Part shown: one piece after another, positions 11,264 to 22,674 of the stretch
How the letters are laid out: each line of letters starts with the position of its first letter
Numbering within the stretch: position 1 is the stretch's first letter
Source: Paratinospora sagittata
Taxonomy: Eukaryota; Streptophyta; Magnoliopsida; Ranunculales; Menispermaceae
Direction: 5' to 3'
DNA: 64,000 bases
Assembly (NCBI GenBank): GCA_035771175.1
Contig: CM069611.1
Location: forward strand, 17,185,366 to 17,249,365
Program-made: the position numbers and the translations under genes
The notes under the pieces: model-generated
Told to the model about the DNA's origin: nothing
Seen by the model: only the letters and a program-made list of their open reading frames with translations
The model's database searches: none

Positions 11264-11771
11264 ATTGGACTCTAATTTATTTAGTGGGTCTAGATTAACT
11301 TATCAAGACTTAACTTGTCTTCGAGGTGACAATTGGTGTCCAAATCCGTTTGTTCAGTATCGTCCGACCCGATTATAAGTGGGTATTAAAATTAGTTCCT
11401 TGAAATTGGGTCGAGCCCGGAAGGGGAGGAAGAAAGTGGGTACCCGATTATGGAGGGCAAAAATGTAGTTTTTTTTTTGGATTATATATATATGGTACTA
11501 TCTTATACAATAATGCGAAAGACTTTTGGTTATGGTATAATTTATAATAATATTATATATTATACTATATTATATAAGTGTAAGAGAACATAAATAGCTT
11601 GGATAATTAATTATATTATGTATAATTATATTTTATATTTAAAAATAATATGAAAATACAAATATAATATGGGAAAAAAGGGACAAAAGTGGGCAACCCA
11701 TTTTTTTAACTATAGGGGTATGGACAAAAAGCCTAATGTCCTTTTTAAAAGCAGGTGGGGTACGAACACAC
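11264..11771. other. AT-rich flank between two solo LTRs
   Basis: Apart from the ATTGG target duplication at its start and CACAC at its end (11767-11771), nothing recognisable is present. It may include the right end of the MULE-related remnant that the 8622-11263 LTR split. Confidence 0.5.
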
Positions 11772-13456
11772 TGTTGGACATCCGAGATGGGAGTGAATTG
11801 GGTGTAATGGTTATTTTTTAACTTTTCTAATTCCTTAGTGAAATTTTTTGATAAAGTTGAATTGAATACTCAAACTAATCTAAGGTGCATACACACTAGC
11901 ATTTATAGTGGTTCGGCCGCACCTACATCCACTACCTAATCTTCGGAGTAGAATTTTCAAACTTCACTAATGAATCGTCTTACGGGTAAGGACCAAACCG
12001 TTACAAATGTCCTTTTAGAGGTTCAAGAAAAACTCATCCTTTTGCGGGCTAAGGGTGAACCTACAACTTCCTTTTGCGGAATAAAAAAGAACTATATATC
12101 CTTTTCAGGGCTAAGGAAGAACCACTTGTTCCTTTTGCGGGATAAGGAGAACCTAATTTCTTTTTCGCTGGCTAAGGAAGAACCACTTAACCCTTTTCAA
12201 GATCACGGATGAAACTAACCTTGATTCTAACATTGGAATCACAAATGATATTAAATCACTTTACTTGGTTTGTTTCAAACCATGAAATAATCTAAAAGAC
12301 TAAAAACAATGAATATAATGTTTGTTTTAAGTAATTAGAACAATTACAATGAAGCTCACAAATTCAAATATCAAATACAAGATATGAAAAGTTAAGCTCA
12401 AGGTGAAGAGAGACCTTACAACGATTTATACATTTCTTACAACCATATTTGCTCAAGAGAATGATTTTGAAAATGTTTTGAATGATGCATAATGAGTACG
12501 CTTGAAATCCTATCTTCAAATCAACATCTCTAGTTCTAGGGTTCTTGAAATGAGAAAATGATTTCATCTTGAAAAACACTCCCTAGAATCACATGGTTGT
12601 CTCTCTTGTGTTTAGAAATTACCTAAGCACTTGTATTTATAGATTAAAAATAAGTTTGAGTCGTCAGACACAAGAATGTAGTCGTTGGGGGGAGGGTGAA
12701 AAATCACATTTTGGACCGTTGGAAACGGGCCTAGAAAATTTGCAGGTGTTCCATTAGCATCTTGATAGCGTATGAGCGTCCTGACGCTGCACATAAAATA
12801 AGACAGTTCAAGGGAGGGCGCAACGGCATGATTAGCGTCCTGCTTTGATTGCAAACAAAACTTTTGTATTTTTAAAAGATTATGAAATAAAAACCAAATA
12901 TAGGCATGTAATAGCATAAAATTTATGGAAAGAACATTTTGGAATCATTGGAAACATTTCTGAAGCCATTGGAGAAAGCTATCAAACATCTTTAAAGGAT
13001 TAAAGTTTATTTGGGTATACTTTGAGTATGAAAACATGGGTTAACATTATTTTTTAAAATTCTAAATATATGGGCTTATTTGGACATCAAAATATGATTG
13101 AAATACATTTAGTTTGATGATTAAAACAATTTGAAATCAACGATTAAACAATCAAACAAGATTTTGATGAAAATCAAACCAACTTTGATTATTTTGAAAA
13201 ACTTTGTAAAAATGTCATTTTAACTAAAACTAATGCAAATATGATTCAAAATAGTTTGAGAACATAAATCAAATATTTTTGAATACTTGAAAATCATTTT
13301 TAAAGAACACTTAATGCATAAATGAATTTCATCAAAATTATAAATATGTAAAGTATGAATGCATGATTTTAAGAAAGATTGAGCAATAAGAAATACATGA
13401 AGTGTAATACCCTAGGTTTGCACACACACAAAAAAAAAAAAGGTTCGGGCAGACGT

Positions 13457-13494
13457 GCCTGAACGTTCAGGCGCGCCATTTTTTCTATATAAAG
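13457..13494 (+). promoter_or_regulatory. LTR promoter: 16-bp perfect palindrome plus TATA box
   Basis: GCCTGAACGTTCAGGC (13457-13472) is its own reverse complement. It overlaps a larger imperfect inverted repeat with GTTCGGGC upstream. The TATA box CTATATAAAG begins 13 bp downstream. The layout suggests a dimeric factor site fixed next to the LTR core promoter; the factor is unknown. Confidence 0.6.
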
Positions 13495-14213
13495 AACTCC
13501 TCTCCCTCCTCATTTCTCATACCAAAATCACTTCTCCTTGTGATTTTCTTCTCTTTTTCACTCATTTTGAGTTTTTGTCTTCTCTTTTGAGACTCTCTGT
13601 GCGGTGCAACGCGGTTCTGCCCGGGGGGGAAGGCGCCAGTTTTCAAAGGAGTTTTTATCTGAAGGTGGGGAACGAAACATAGGTTTGCGTGTCATAACTT
13701 TTATTAAAGTTTACATTCATTTATCATTATGTCTACTATTCATTTACACTGCATTATTGCGTATAATGTTTATACCTATCATACTTATGCCTGTATATTT
13801 GGAGTTCATGTATTATACTGTTGTGATGCCGGATTAGTGGTCAATCTGGCTCAACCAGACTCAGTCTTGTCCTCAGTAACTTTAAATAATGAACGGGAGG
13901 CAGCGTGCTGCTCTAGACGATTGGTATTTAAGTAGACCTCGTGTCTCACCTCTCAACTGGAGACTGATCTGGTTGGTCTTATTTGAAAGCTATCAGCTTA
14001 TACAAGTAATACTGAATGTCCTAACCTTGCACGTAGTGATATCGACCCTGATAAGGATCACTAGACGTTGCTAAATCCTGTTTAAATGTTAAGTAAAGAC
14101 CGAACCAATGCATGCATTGACATCATACATAGCACCACCTAGGGAAGTATGTGGTTTATGATTCATAAAATAGTTAGAAGCGATGCTCGCTATTCATTAT
14201 ATTTCTCTGGAGA

Positions 14214-14363
14214 GGGACGTACAATGAGAACCCGACTACTCCTGGGGAAGGACATCTGTACTTGAATCCAGAGCGTCGTTCCTGAGGAGGGACGTACAAT
14301 GAGAACCCGACTACTCCTGAGGAGGGACATCTGTACGTGAACTCAGGCGATGTACAGTCATCA
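14214..14363 (+). repeat. 75-bp tandem duplication in the 5' LTR
   Basis: GGGACGTACAATGAGAACCC occurs at 14214 and again at 14289 within two near-identical 75-bp units. The 3' LTR has a single degenerate copy near 23145, so the two LTRs differ in repeat number. Confidence 0.85.
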
Positions 14364-14672
14364 AACCAATACGAGATGGTGTCATGCATACATACATATT
14401 GGATTGATTATGATGCTCTGATGTGTATTTAAGATATTTGATTATGAAGTTTGTTTTATTAATTGTTATATTCACGAATTATTTTACCCACTGAGCGTGT
14501 AGCTCACCCGTTGTTATCCAATTTTTCACAGGAGATTAGGGTGGACTGGGTGCAGGTTTTTGGCCCCACATTTTTTACCATTTGTATTATTCATTGGAGA
14601 TTTTTGGGAGAATGTTCCCTTAAGTGAGTGTCCCGCCGGTTTAGGCGCGTCTGGGCGGGGTGTGACATTTAA

Positions 14673-14684
14673 TGGTATCAGAGA
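14673..14684 (+). other. Primer-binding site for initiator tRNA-Met
   Basis: TGGTATCAGAGA lies five bases after the LTR end and matches the initiator tRNA-Met complement at 11 of 12 positions. Confidence 0.88.
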
Positions 14685-15059
14685 TTAAGGTCCACGGCTC
14701 GCCCAAGTCCACCAAATTAGGGGAAGAAAGTATTTATTAGATATATATATATATGAATTATATATAGTTGAGATTTATATTAAATATATATCTAGAAAAC
14801 TATATAGTTTTTATATAATTTAGATTCAAATATATATATATATATATATATAGTTATGATTAAATATATATATCTATATATCTACGAATATATGAGATAT
14901 ATATATCATATTGCTAGTGGAGAATTTGGATGACATAAACATCATAGAGAAAAATAGAAAATATTATCTAACGGACAAACCATAAATTTTAAAAATGTTA
15001 GGAATATATTTTGTGCCCTTCACAAGTTTATTTTCCTTTCAGCAAAATAAAGCAAAATA

Positions 15060-16649
15060 ATGGCCTCAAGTGAAGGAACGACTTCCAGTAGTAGGGAACC
15101 AATTCCCACTAGACTCAAGGAATTGTCCAAAAGGGAGGCTATGACTATGAGGAGTATCGACAATAGAGATCTCCGCCTCCGTCCAATCCTTCACGAAAAA
15201 CTCGCAACACTGGGGTGGTTGAACATAACAAAAGTTGAGGGTCACGTCTCTTACAACTTGATGAAATCCTTCTACGAAACCATGAATTGCGTAGGACTTC
15301 AAGAAGATGGGATCGACCCTATTTTAGAGACAATGGTCAGGGGAACGAAGATTTCTATCAACGTCGAAGTTATTGCACGACTTATGGAGATTCCGATTGA
15401 AGATAGAATCATTGACCCACACGAACCCCAGACAGTTGCAAAGGTCGCAGAGTCCAACGAACAGTTGTTCAATTCCCTCGCCAAAAACCTGTACACCCAA
15501 TCAACGTACGCCCACCTCCCAAACAATCTCCTTAAACCACCTCTCGCCAACCTTGGAAAGATCGTATTCGGCAACATCTTGCAGGAAAAGGTGACTAGAG
15601 GTGCTATGTCAAGGGCTCAACTTCTCATGCTATACTACATAGAGAAGAAAATTAAGGTATCCTTACCTCACATCATCATCCAAAAAATGTTGCGGGTGAT
15701 CCAAAATCCTTTAAGGAAGGAACTCCTCGGCTACAGAGTCTTGATCATGAGGATTCTATACGAGGCAAACGTCAACACTTTTGATGAGTCTTCGAAGCAG
15801 ATCACTGAGGCGGTTACAACATCCTTTATCTTCAAGATATTTGTCACAAGTGGAGGGGTAACTAACGATGAAGTATTCGACGCGACTTTAGGAGAAAATG
15901 GCAAAAGAATTAGAGACGAAAATGGATGTTGTTACCGAAAAAGTCGACCCAAGATTCTTGTTAGGGAGATACCAAATAACGAGCCAAACCAGTACCCTAC
16001 GTCAAACCTAGTCTCGAATAATGATCTAACCGAGCACCTGTTCTCTGAGGAAGATTTATTTGCCAACCTAAATCGACCTCAACCAAATCTGGATAGACAA
16101 GAAGTTCCAGCAAATCTACCTTCCTGGAACATGCCAACTCAAGCCAATACTATGTACCAAAGGTCTCCAACTCCTGAAGTACTGTATAGGCCAGTCCCAC
16201 AAGTTCCTGTGAACCAACAACAACAAAATTTTGCGGCACCAAATCTTGGAAGACAGAACATCCCAATGAGCCCATTGTTTCAAGACTTTTCAACCCAAGC
16301 ATATCCAAATGTCCAAGGGGTTCAAGTTAGGGAATCCCCTTACAGTTAAAACAACTACCCCACACCTATGAGTCAACTGTACGGCCAATACTTTCCACCA
16401 ATGCCTACGGCCTACCCTCCACCTATGGGACAGTTGACCCATCAACCATCGATGGGGCAATCCACTGACCCATTCAAACAGTTAAATGTGATCGTAGCTG
16501 GCATTGCTCGAATATAGGATACTCAAAATACTTTGTTAACACATATGCAAAACGTCGAAGAACAACGAGCAAATTCTCAACCTTCTTCTAGTAGTCTTTC
16601 TGTACCTAGCAGGATGTCTAGAAGGAACAATAGTAGGCAGGAAAATTAG
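15060..16649 (+). pseudogene. Extra ORF upstream of gag (plant transposon-protein-like domain)
   Basis: A 429-residue frame opens at ATG 15060. The same frame stays coding-like beyond the TAA at 16347-16349 and a TAG at 16515-16517, to a TAG at 16647-16649, giving an original length near 529 codons. The N-terminal 280 residues look folded and resemble the 'putative plant transposon protein' domain of retroelement accessory ORFs (for example FYETMNCVGLQ, MVRGTKISINVEVIARLMEI, RAQLLMLYYIEKKIKVSLPH). The tail is rich in Pro, Gln and Asn (PVPQVPVNQQQQNF). It sits between the primer site and gag and is far better preserved than gag. Function is unknown; the domain call is by eye and moderate. Confidence 0.65.
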
Positions 16650-17430
16650 GAATGATCACTGGCATTGTAAAAAAATATTTTATATATGAATGAAATGTTT
16701 TGTTTAAGACTATCTTTGGCGGGCCGACTTACAACCATTCTTTCTTTTGTATCACTAACTTTGGAGTGGTATGAGACTCAACAAAATTGGAGGATATTAA
16801 ATAAAATGTGGAAGTAAAAAAACCCACGACCTTGTATGAAAAGAAACATTTGGAGAAAGTTGCATTACTAACATTATCACTAAGTTTACACGGTATGGGA
16901 CGAGTAAACTTGGACGATACTATTAGTGAACCACTATTCAGCTGATGTTTTATAGAGACTGTGTTCATACAACTTAACTTGGTTGACACCCTTATTACCA
17001 AATTCATGTGGTATGGGACACAAATTTGGATAATAGTCGAAAAGACTAAGTGAAGGAGTTAGAATACATAAGATTGCGATAGAACGTTAGATCAGGATAT
17101 TTACCGAGGAAAATCTTAGAATTTTTATGACTCGTATGGATTTTCAATGAAATATATATATACGTTCACAAAAACCAGAACCAAAACATTTGAAATACTT
17201 GCAAAGTTTTATACTTATTATATAAACATTCTAACCTTGTTTTTACACCATGGCCAAACATACGAGGCACATAAGATTCTTTGATTCCTCAACAAAAACC
17301 TTACACTATACTTAGAAAAATAAGTGGTTTTTATTACAGTACTCTCGAAATTGTTGCTAAGAATACCATAACATTATACTTGGCTACAGTTCCTAAATCA
17401 TGGTTTTATTTTCTCCTTGCTAGTAAGAAA
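16650..17430 (+). repeat. Leader between the extra ORF and gag, with three diverged ~120-bp units
   Basis: The motif GGTATGRGAC recurs at 16768, 16892 and 17010, spaced 124 and 118 bp apart and each followed by a YTTGGA motif. No ORF is convincing. The region separates the extra ORF from gag and could hold signals for a second transcript, but no such signal is visible. Confidence 0.5.
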
Positions 17431-18660
17431 ATGCAAACCAGGAAGAGAGGAAGGCCACGTACTGTCCGTCTAGCCGAGGAGGCACCTCCTGAGATACAGA
17501 ACCAGGAACCGCCGCCTCCGACGACAGCATAGGCCACGCCCGACACTACCACTACGTCTGGGCAGGCAGTGCCACCCCAACCCACACCCTTTGCAATGCC
17601 TTCGAGTATGAAAGTCTTTTTCGCCGGATTTATCGTGGCGATGAAAGTAACTATTCAGACGGTCGTTCGTGAGACCGCAGCCAATCAGGTTGTCACTGTT
17701 CAGACACCTGTGAGATCTAGGTCGGAGACTCAAACTGACCAGATTACGAAATACAAGAGGCTACAACCTCTTACTTTTGCTAGCACCATTGATGCTGAAG
17801 AGGTTCAGAAATGGCTGGATGAGTCAAAGAAGGCTCTCGATGCAATGAGAGTCGATGAGGCTAGAAAGATTCCACTTGCGACCTACCAACTTTTTAGTGG
17901 AGCAAATACATAGTGGATAATAGTAAAGGAGGACCCAAGGGTCAACACTACGGACATGACTTGGCAACAGTTCGAGTCACTTTTTATTGATGAGTACTTC
18001 CCTGACGCTGTGAAGAGGCAGAAGCGCCAGGAGTTTGCCAAACTATACCAAGGTGGCATGACAGTCAGGGAATACGTTGGCAAGTTTAAAGAATTATCGG
18101 TCTACAATGGCCTTCGTCCTGACATTCGACAAGCTTTGTCGATCTTGGATCTCAAGATTTACAGGGAGGTCGTTGACAAGGCCATGAGCTTTGAGTAGGA
18201 GAAGATTGTGCAGGAGCAGATACTGAATAGGGGAAAACGGTCTGCAACGTTTTTCCAACAGGGCTCGCAATAGGGCAACAAGAAGAAGCCCTACTATAAT
18301 TAAAACCCCGCCCTCCCAGCCCCTATTAAAAATAATGAGGCCACGACACCTGCAGCCGAACCCTCTAACCCTGGCCATCCGGGTTTTCGCAATCATGGCC
18401 GAGGAGGCCAAAATGGCAGGGGTTGCCGTCGAAACTGTAATGGCAAAGGTGGTGGTCAGCACCACAATCAACATGGCTAACAGAACCATCAGCAACAGAG
18501 GCTGACGTGTTACAACTGCGGCCAGCAGGGCCATGTAAGAAATGTCTGTTCTCACCTTCAGCAACTTATTCCTGTTGTTCCATCCAACAAGCACCACCTG
18601 CTGCTAATGCCTAACCCAGGCAGAACCAGCAGAACCAGAGGCAACGGAACCAGAGCAGAA
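17431..18660 (+). pseudogene. gypsy Gag (capsid and zinc knuckle), several stops
   Basis: ATG 17431 starts a basic N-terminus (MQTRKRGRPRTVR). The Gag core follows in the same frame: the FASTIDAEEVQKWL segment, then TWQQFESLFIDEYFPDAVK. A CCHC zinc knuckle CYNCGQQGHVRNVC lies at 18508-18549. The frame is kept throughout, but stops interrupt it at about 17530, 17911 and 18196 and at further sites before the knuckle. Gag assembles the particle and binds element RNA. The stops exclude a full product. Confidence 0.85.
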
Positions 18661-19664
18661 CATTTGATATCGCTCAACAACCCATCCCAGATAACAATGT
18701 AGTCGAAGGTACATTTCCCTTGTTCAATACAATGGTGCATGTCTTGTTCGATTCAGGTGCTACACATTCTTTTATATAGTCTGCATTGGTAAGACATTTA
18801 AGGTTGCATCCTGAACCCACATAAATCACAATCCATGTCACATCACCTTTAGGATCTAGTACTGACATGAATTTGCAGTGTTCTCGATGTGAGCTTCGAA
18901 TGGCAGAACAAATAATATATGTAGATCTTTTTGTGATGGACATTGAAGACTTCGACATCATCCTCGGCATGGACTGGCTCGCACCACTGAATGCAAAGAT
19001 CGATTGTATGAAGAAGCAAGTTCAGTTAACCTTGCCCATGAGGGAGTTTGTCAAGATTCAGGGAACAAGGAAATGGATACACAACTCGACTGCTGCACTT
19101 CTCAAGGCACAACTTCGAGCTCTATCCCTTGGTGATGAAAATGAATCACCAGCACTGTACCCTCTCGAAGTACACGATGTCCCGGTAATATCTGAATTCC
19201 CAACAATTTTTTTAAATGACCTTCCTGGTCTACTTCCGGTTAGGGAATTCGATTTTGAAATCAATCTCATACCTGGGACCGGGCCTATCTCAATTCCACC
19301 ATACAGAATGTCAAATGTTGAGCTGGTCGAATTGGATAAACAACTGAAGGAATTAGAGAGTAATGACTTCATCAAAAAAAGTTCATCACCCTGGGGCGCT
19401 CCAGTTCTGTTTGTTCGCAAAAAGGATGGTTCATTAATACTTTGCATCGACTATCGCAAGCTGAATAACGTTACCATTAAGAACAGATACCTATTGCCCA
19501 AGATCGATGACTTGTTTGACCAACTTAGAGATGCCAAATACTTCTCTAAGATTGATTTACGATCCAGTTATCACCAACTATGGATTCGAGAGTTGGACAT
19601 TACCAAGACGACATTCAAAACTCGGTACGGTCACTACGAGTTCTTGGTCATCCGTTCGGTCTAA
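18661..19664 (+). pseudogene. gypsy protease and N-terminal reverse transcriptase
   Basis: A different frame from Gag carries the aspartic protease motif LFDSGATHSF (near 18750) and the segment [11 protein letters not shown] typical of gypsy proteases. The start of the reverse transcriptase follows, including [35 protein letters not shown] and CIDYRKLN. Stops occur at about 18778 and 18822. The frame is lost near 19640 within the FGLTNAPA region. Confidence 0.88.
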
Positions 19665-20397
19665 CAAATGCACCTGCTGCATTCATGGATTTGATGAACC
19701 GCATCTTCAGGTTATACTTAGACCGATTTGTAGTGGTTTTTGTGGATGATATCTTGATATATTTCTCAACCGAAGAAGACCATAAGATACAATAGTCCTC
19801 AAGACCTTAAAAAGCCACCAGTTGTATGCAGAGTTGAGTAAGTGTGAATTTTGGGCAAAACGAGTTAAATTCCTAGGCCATGTGGTTTCAGGCAAGGGCA
19901 TTGAGGTCGATCCTTCTAAGGTTGAAGTTGTTTTAAATTGGAAGCAACCTACCACTGTTACTCAAATCAGGAGTTTTCTTGGTTTGGCTGGCTATTACAG
20001 ACGCTTCATCAAGGACTTCTCAAAGATTGCTGAACCTGTGACAAAGCTCACTCGGAAAGACGTGCGATTCATCTGGAATTCCCCCAGTGAAACATCATTT
20101 CAGGAATTGAAGAAGCGCCCCACGACGGCACCAGTACTCATCACTCCAAGAAATGCACTTGGATTTTCATTATACAATGACACCTCTCTTCAAGGCTTAG
20201 GTGTTGTACTAATGGAAGAAGGCCAAGTTGTCACATATGCCTCGAGGCAACTGAAGATTCATGAGGGCAATTACCCAACACATGACTTGGAACTTGCAGC
20301 TGTCGTATTTGCACTGAAGCAATGGCGTCATTACCTATACGGTGAACGGTTTGAGGTCTTCTCGGATCACAAGAGTCTTAAGTACATCTACACCTAG
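19665..20397 (+). pseudogene. gypsy reverse transcriptase catalytic part and RNase H start
   Basis: The catalytic motif [12 protein letters not shown] is intact near 19730-19765 but in a different frame from the upstream part, and a second frameshift follows near 19795. The next frame gives the RT thumb and connection (KVKFLGHVV type, then [19 protein letters not shown]) and the RNase H start ([20 protein letters not shown]). It ends at TAG 20395-20397. Confidence 0.88.
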
Positions 20398-21546
20398 AAA
20401 GACCTTAACCTCCCCCAAAGACGATGGTTAGAATTCTTGAAAGATTATAACTTTCAACTCCAGTACCATCCCGGTAAGGCCAATGTTGTGGTTGATGCCC
20501 TGAGTAGAAAATCTTATGTTACTTGCACTCTTAACTACGAAATGGGGAAGTTGGCTACAGAGATGGAGAATTTTAACCTACAACTGATCGAGGAGGGCAC
20601 AAGATCACGACTTTCTCAATTATCAGCCAACTCTGAGCTGGTTCGAAAGATTTCAGCCGCTGAAGCCAACGACCCTATGTTAATGGAGAAACAAGAACTT
20701 CTACTCAACGGACAGGACCTTCCTCACTGGTCGGTCTTTGAACACGGGGCCGTTTTCTATAAAAAATGTCTCTGTTTATCAAACGATCTTGAGGTTCAGA
20801 AAGAAGTGCTCACTGAGATGCACTGTTCGAGGTTCGCTATGCATCCTGGGGGTGACAAGATGTACAAGGATGTCAAGCGACAATTCTGGTTTTCTAGAAT
20901 GAAGAAGGTGATTGCACACTTCGTTGCTCGATGTCTCGTTTGCCAGCAAGTTAGGGCAGAACAAAAACTTTCCTCTAGACTTCTCCAACTATTACCTATT
21001 GGAGAATGGAAGTGGGAGAACATCGTAATGGATTTTGTTACAGCCTTGCCTCGAAATAATAAAGGACAAGATGATATATGGGTTATCATTGACAGACTTA
21101 CAAAGTCTGCACACTTCTTGACAATAAATTTCACAGATAACCCCGCCAAGCTTGCCGAACTATATGAAAGAGAGATCGTACGCCTCCATGGCATACCACT
21201 CACGATCGTCTCTGATCGAGACCCTCGATTCACATCAAAGTTTTGGCAAAGCTTCCAAAGTAGAATGAGCTCTAAGATCACCATGAGCACAACCTTTCAC
21301 CCTCAGACTGATGGGCAGTCAAAGCATCTCATCCAAATCTTGGAAGACATGTTACGGTGTTGCATTTTGGACTTTCATGACGGATGGACAAAGTACTTAC
21401 ATTTAGCTGAGTTTGCATACAACAACAACTACCAAACTAGTATCGGCATGGCACCGTACGAGGCTCTCTATGGTCGCCCTTGTAGATCTCCGGTATGCTG
21501 GTTAGATATGGCAGATCGACCCCAGTTGGGCCTTGAACTAGTTTAA
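20398..21546 (+). pseudogene. RNase H end and integrase (zinc finger and catalytic core)
   Basis: In the same frame as the preceding stretch it reads through the RNase H end (FQLQYHPGKANVVVDALSRK). The integrase zinc-binding region follows: H of MHPGGDKMYKDVKRQFWF and CLVCQQV. The catalytic core has MDFVTALP, the second Asp in the IVSDRDPRF segment, and a conserved HPQTDGQSKHLIQILEDML. The third acid is expected in QTERxNQ-type sequence, which here reads QSKHLIQ, so the core may be damaged. A TAA stop ends the stretch at 21544-21546. Confidence 0.87.
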
Positions 21547-22077
21547 GAGACTTCTGAGAAGTTCACATTAGTAAAAGAGTGACTTCATGTTGCACAAAGT
21601 CGACAGAAGAGCTATGCTGACAAGCGGAGACAACCTCTAGAATTTGATAAGGGGGACTTGATCTTTTTCAAAGTTCAGCCCACAAGAAGTGTCAAACGCT
21701 TTGGGATCAAAGGAAAGCTCTCCCCACGGTATATCGGTCCATTTCAGATCATTGAACGTATTGGCAAACTTGCTTATCGTCTGTCCCTTCCATTGTCCAT
21801 GTCTAAGGTTCATGACTTTTTTCACGTATCCATGCTTCGAAAGTATCGGCCTGATCCTTCGCATATCATCTCTCTAGTCAAGGTTCGGGTTGAGGAAGGA
21901 AATAGGTATCAGGAGAGAGCGATACAGATTTTGGATAGAAAAACTCAAGAACTAAGGCGACGTAGCATACCACTTGTGAAGGTGCTCTGGGATCACAACG
22001 GAGTAAAGGAAGCAACATGGGAACTAGAAGCAACAATTAAACAAAAAAACCCTGAATTGTTTTCTAGTAATAACTGA
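21547..22077 (+). pseudogene. Integrase C-terminus with chromodomain-like tail
   Basis: After two stops the frame resumes with the GPY/F region (GKLSPRYIGPFQIIERIGKLAYRLSLP) and VHDFFHVSMLRKY. It ends with the chromodomain-like segment VKVLWDHNGVKEATWELEA before TGA at about 22075. Chromodomains of chromoviruses steer integration toward modified chromatin. This segment identifies the element as a chromovirus. Confidence 0.87.
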
Positions 22078-22173
22078 TGATGCTATACATTGTACTATTT
22101 CACTTATCAATAAAATGATGAAACTTTGGTTACAAATATCTTAATACATCGTTTTACTTGAATAACTATGCAG

Positions 22174-22674
22174 ATGTCTAAAAACAATATCGATGGATAT
22201 AGTGACGCACACACGCAATGGCCTCATTGGCCACCTGTGGCGACTCCTCTAGGATAGTCTAGTAACAACTACTTTGCATCACCAACTCCATCACCACACA
22301 GACAACGATCCTTATGGCCAAAACGCTCATGACTTTCTCTTAACAATTTTGCCCAAAACAACCCCATGCCCTCATCTTGGCAGGATCTTCTACCCAAATT
22401 TCCAGGCGGCCGGATTCGAGCAACAACACAAAAAAACATCCCACCGCTCAACTTACCTCCCCTTAAACGATGCGACCAGTGCCCTATACCACCATCTGTT
22501 AAGCAAAGGTTGGAATCTTCTGAGGATGAATCCGACTCCATTTGCTTTCCATGGTTTCATGATGTTGAGGATTCCACCGGCCACAGTGCCATTCAGGGAC
22601 CATACATGCATTACCCTGAACTAGCAAACGATGACGACGATAGTGAATCTCACGCAGATAACTATCATGACTAC
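22174..22674 (+). pseudogene. Extra ORF downstream of pol, truncated into the 3' LTR
   Basis: ATG 22174 starts a frame that stays coding-like for about 167 codons, with stops at about 22255 (TAG) and 22327 (TGA). It has a Pro-rich start, the motif CDQCP and an acidic Ser/Asp-rich stretch (ESSEDESDS, NDDDDSESH). It then runs directly into LTR sequence near 22675. The normal 3' end, polypurine tract and LTR start are missing, which points to one deletion. No function is recognised. Confidence 0.55.

Larger units (their letters stand above)
13403..14667 (+). repeat. 5' LTR of the chromovirus (1265 bp)
   Basis: It starts TGTAATACCC and ends GGGGTGTGACA. A TATA box at about 13485-13494 and a palindrome just upstream mark the promoter. 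It shares 13740-14640 with the 3' LTR, which however lacks the first 330 bp, including the promoter, and differs near its end. Confidence 0.88.
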
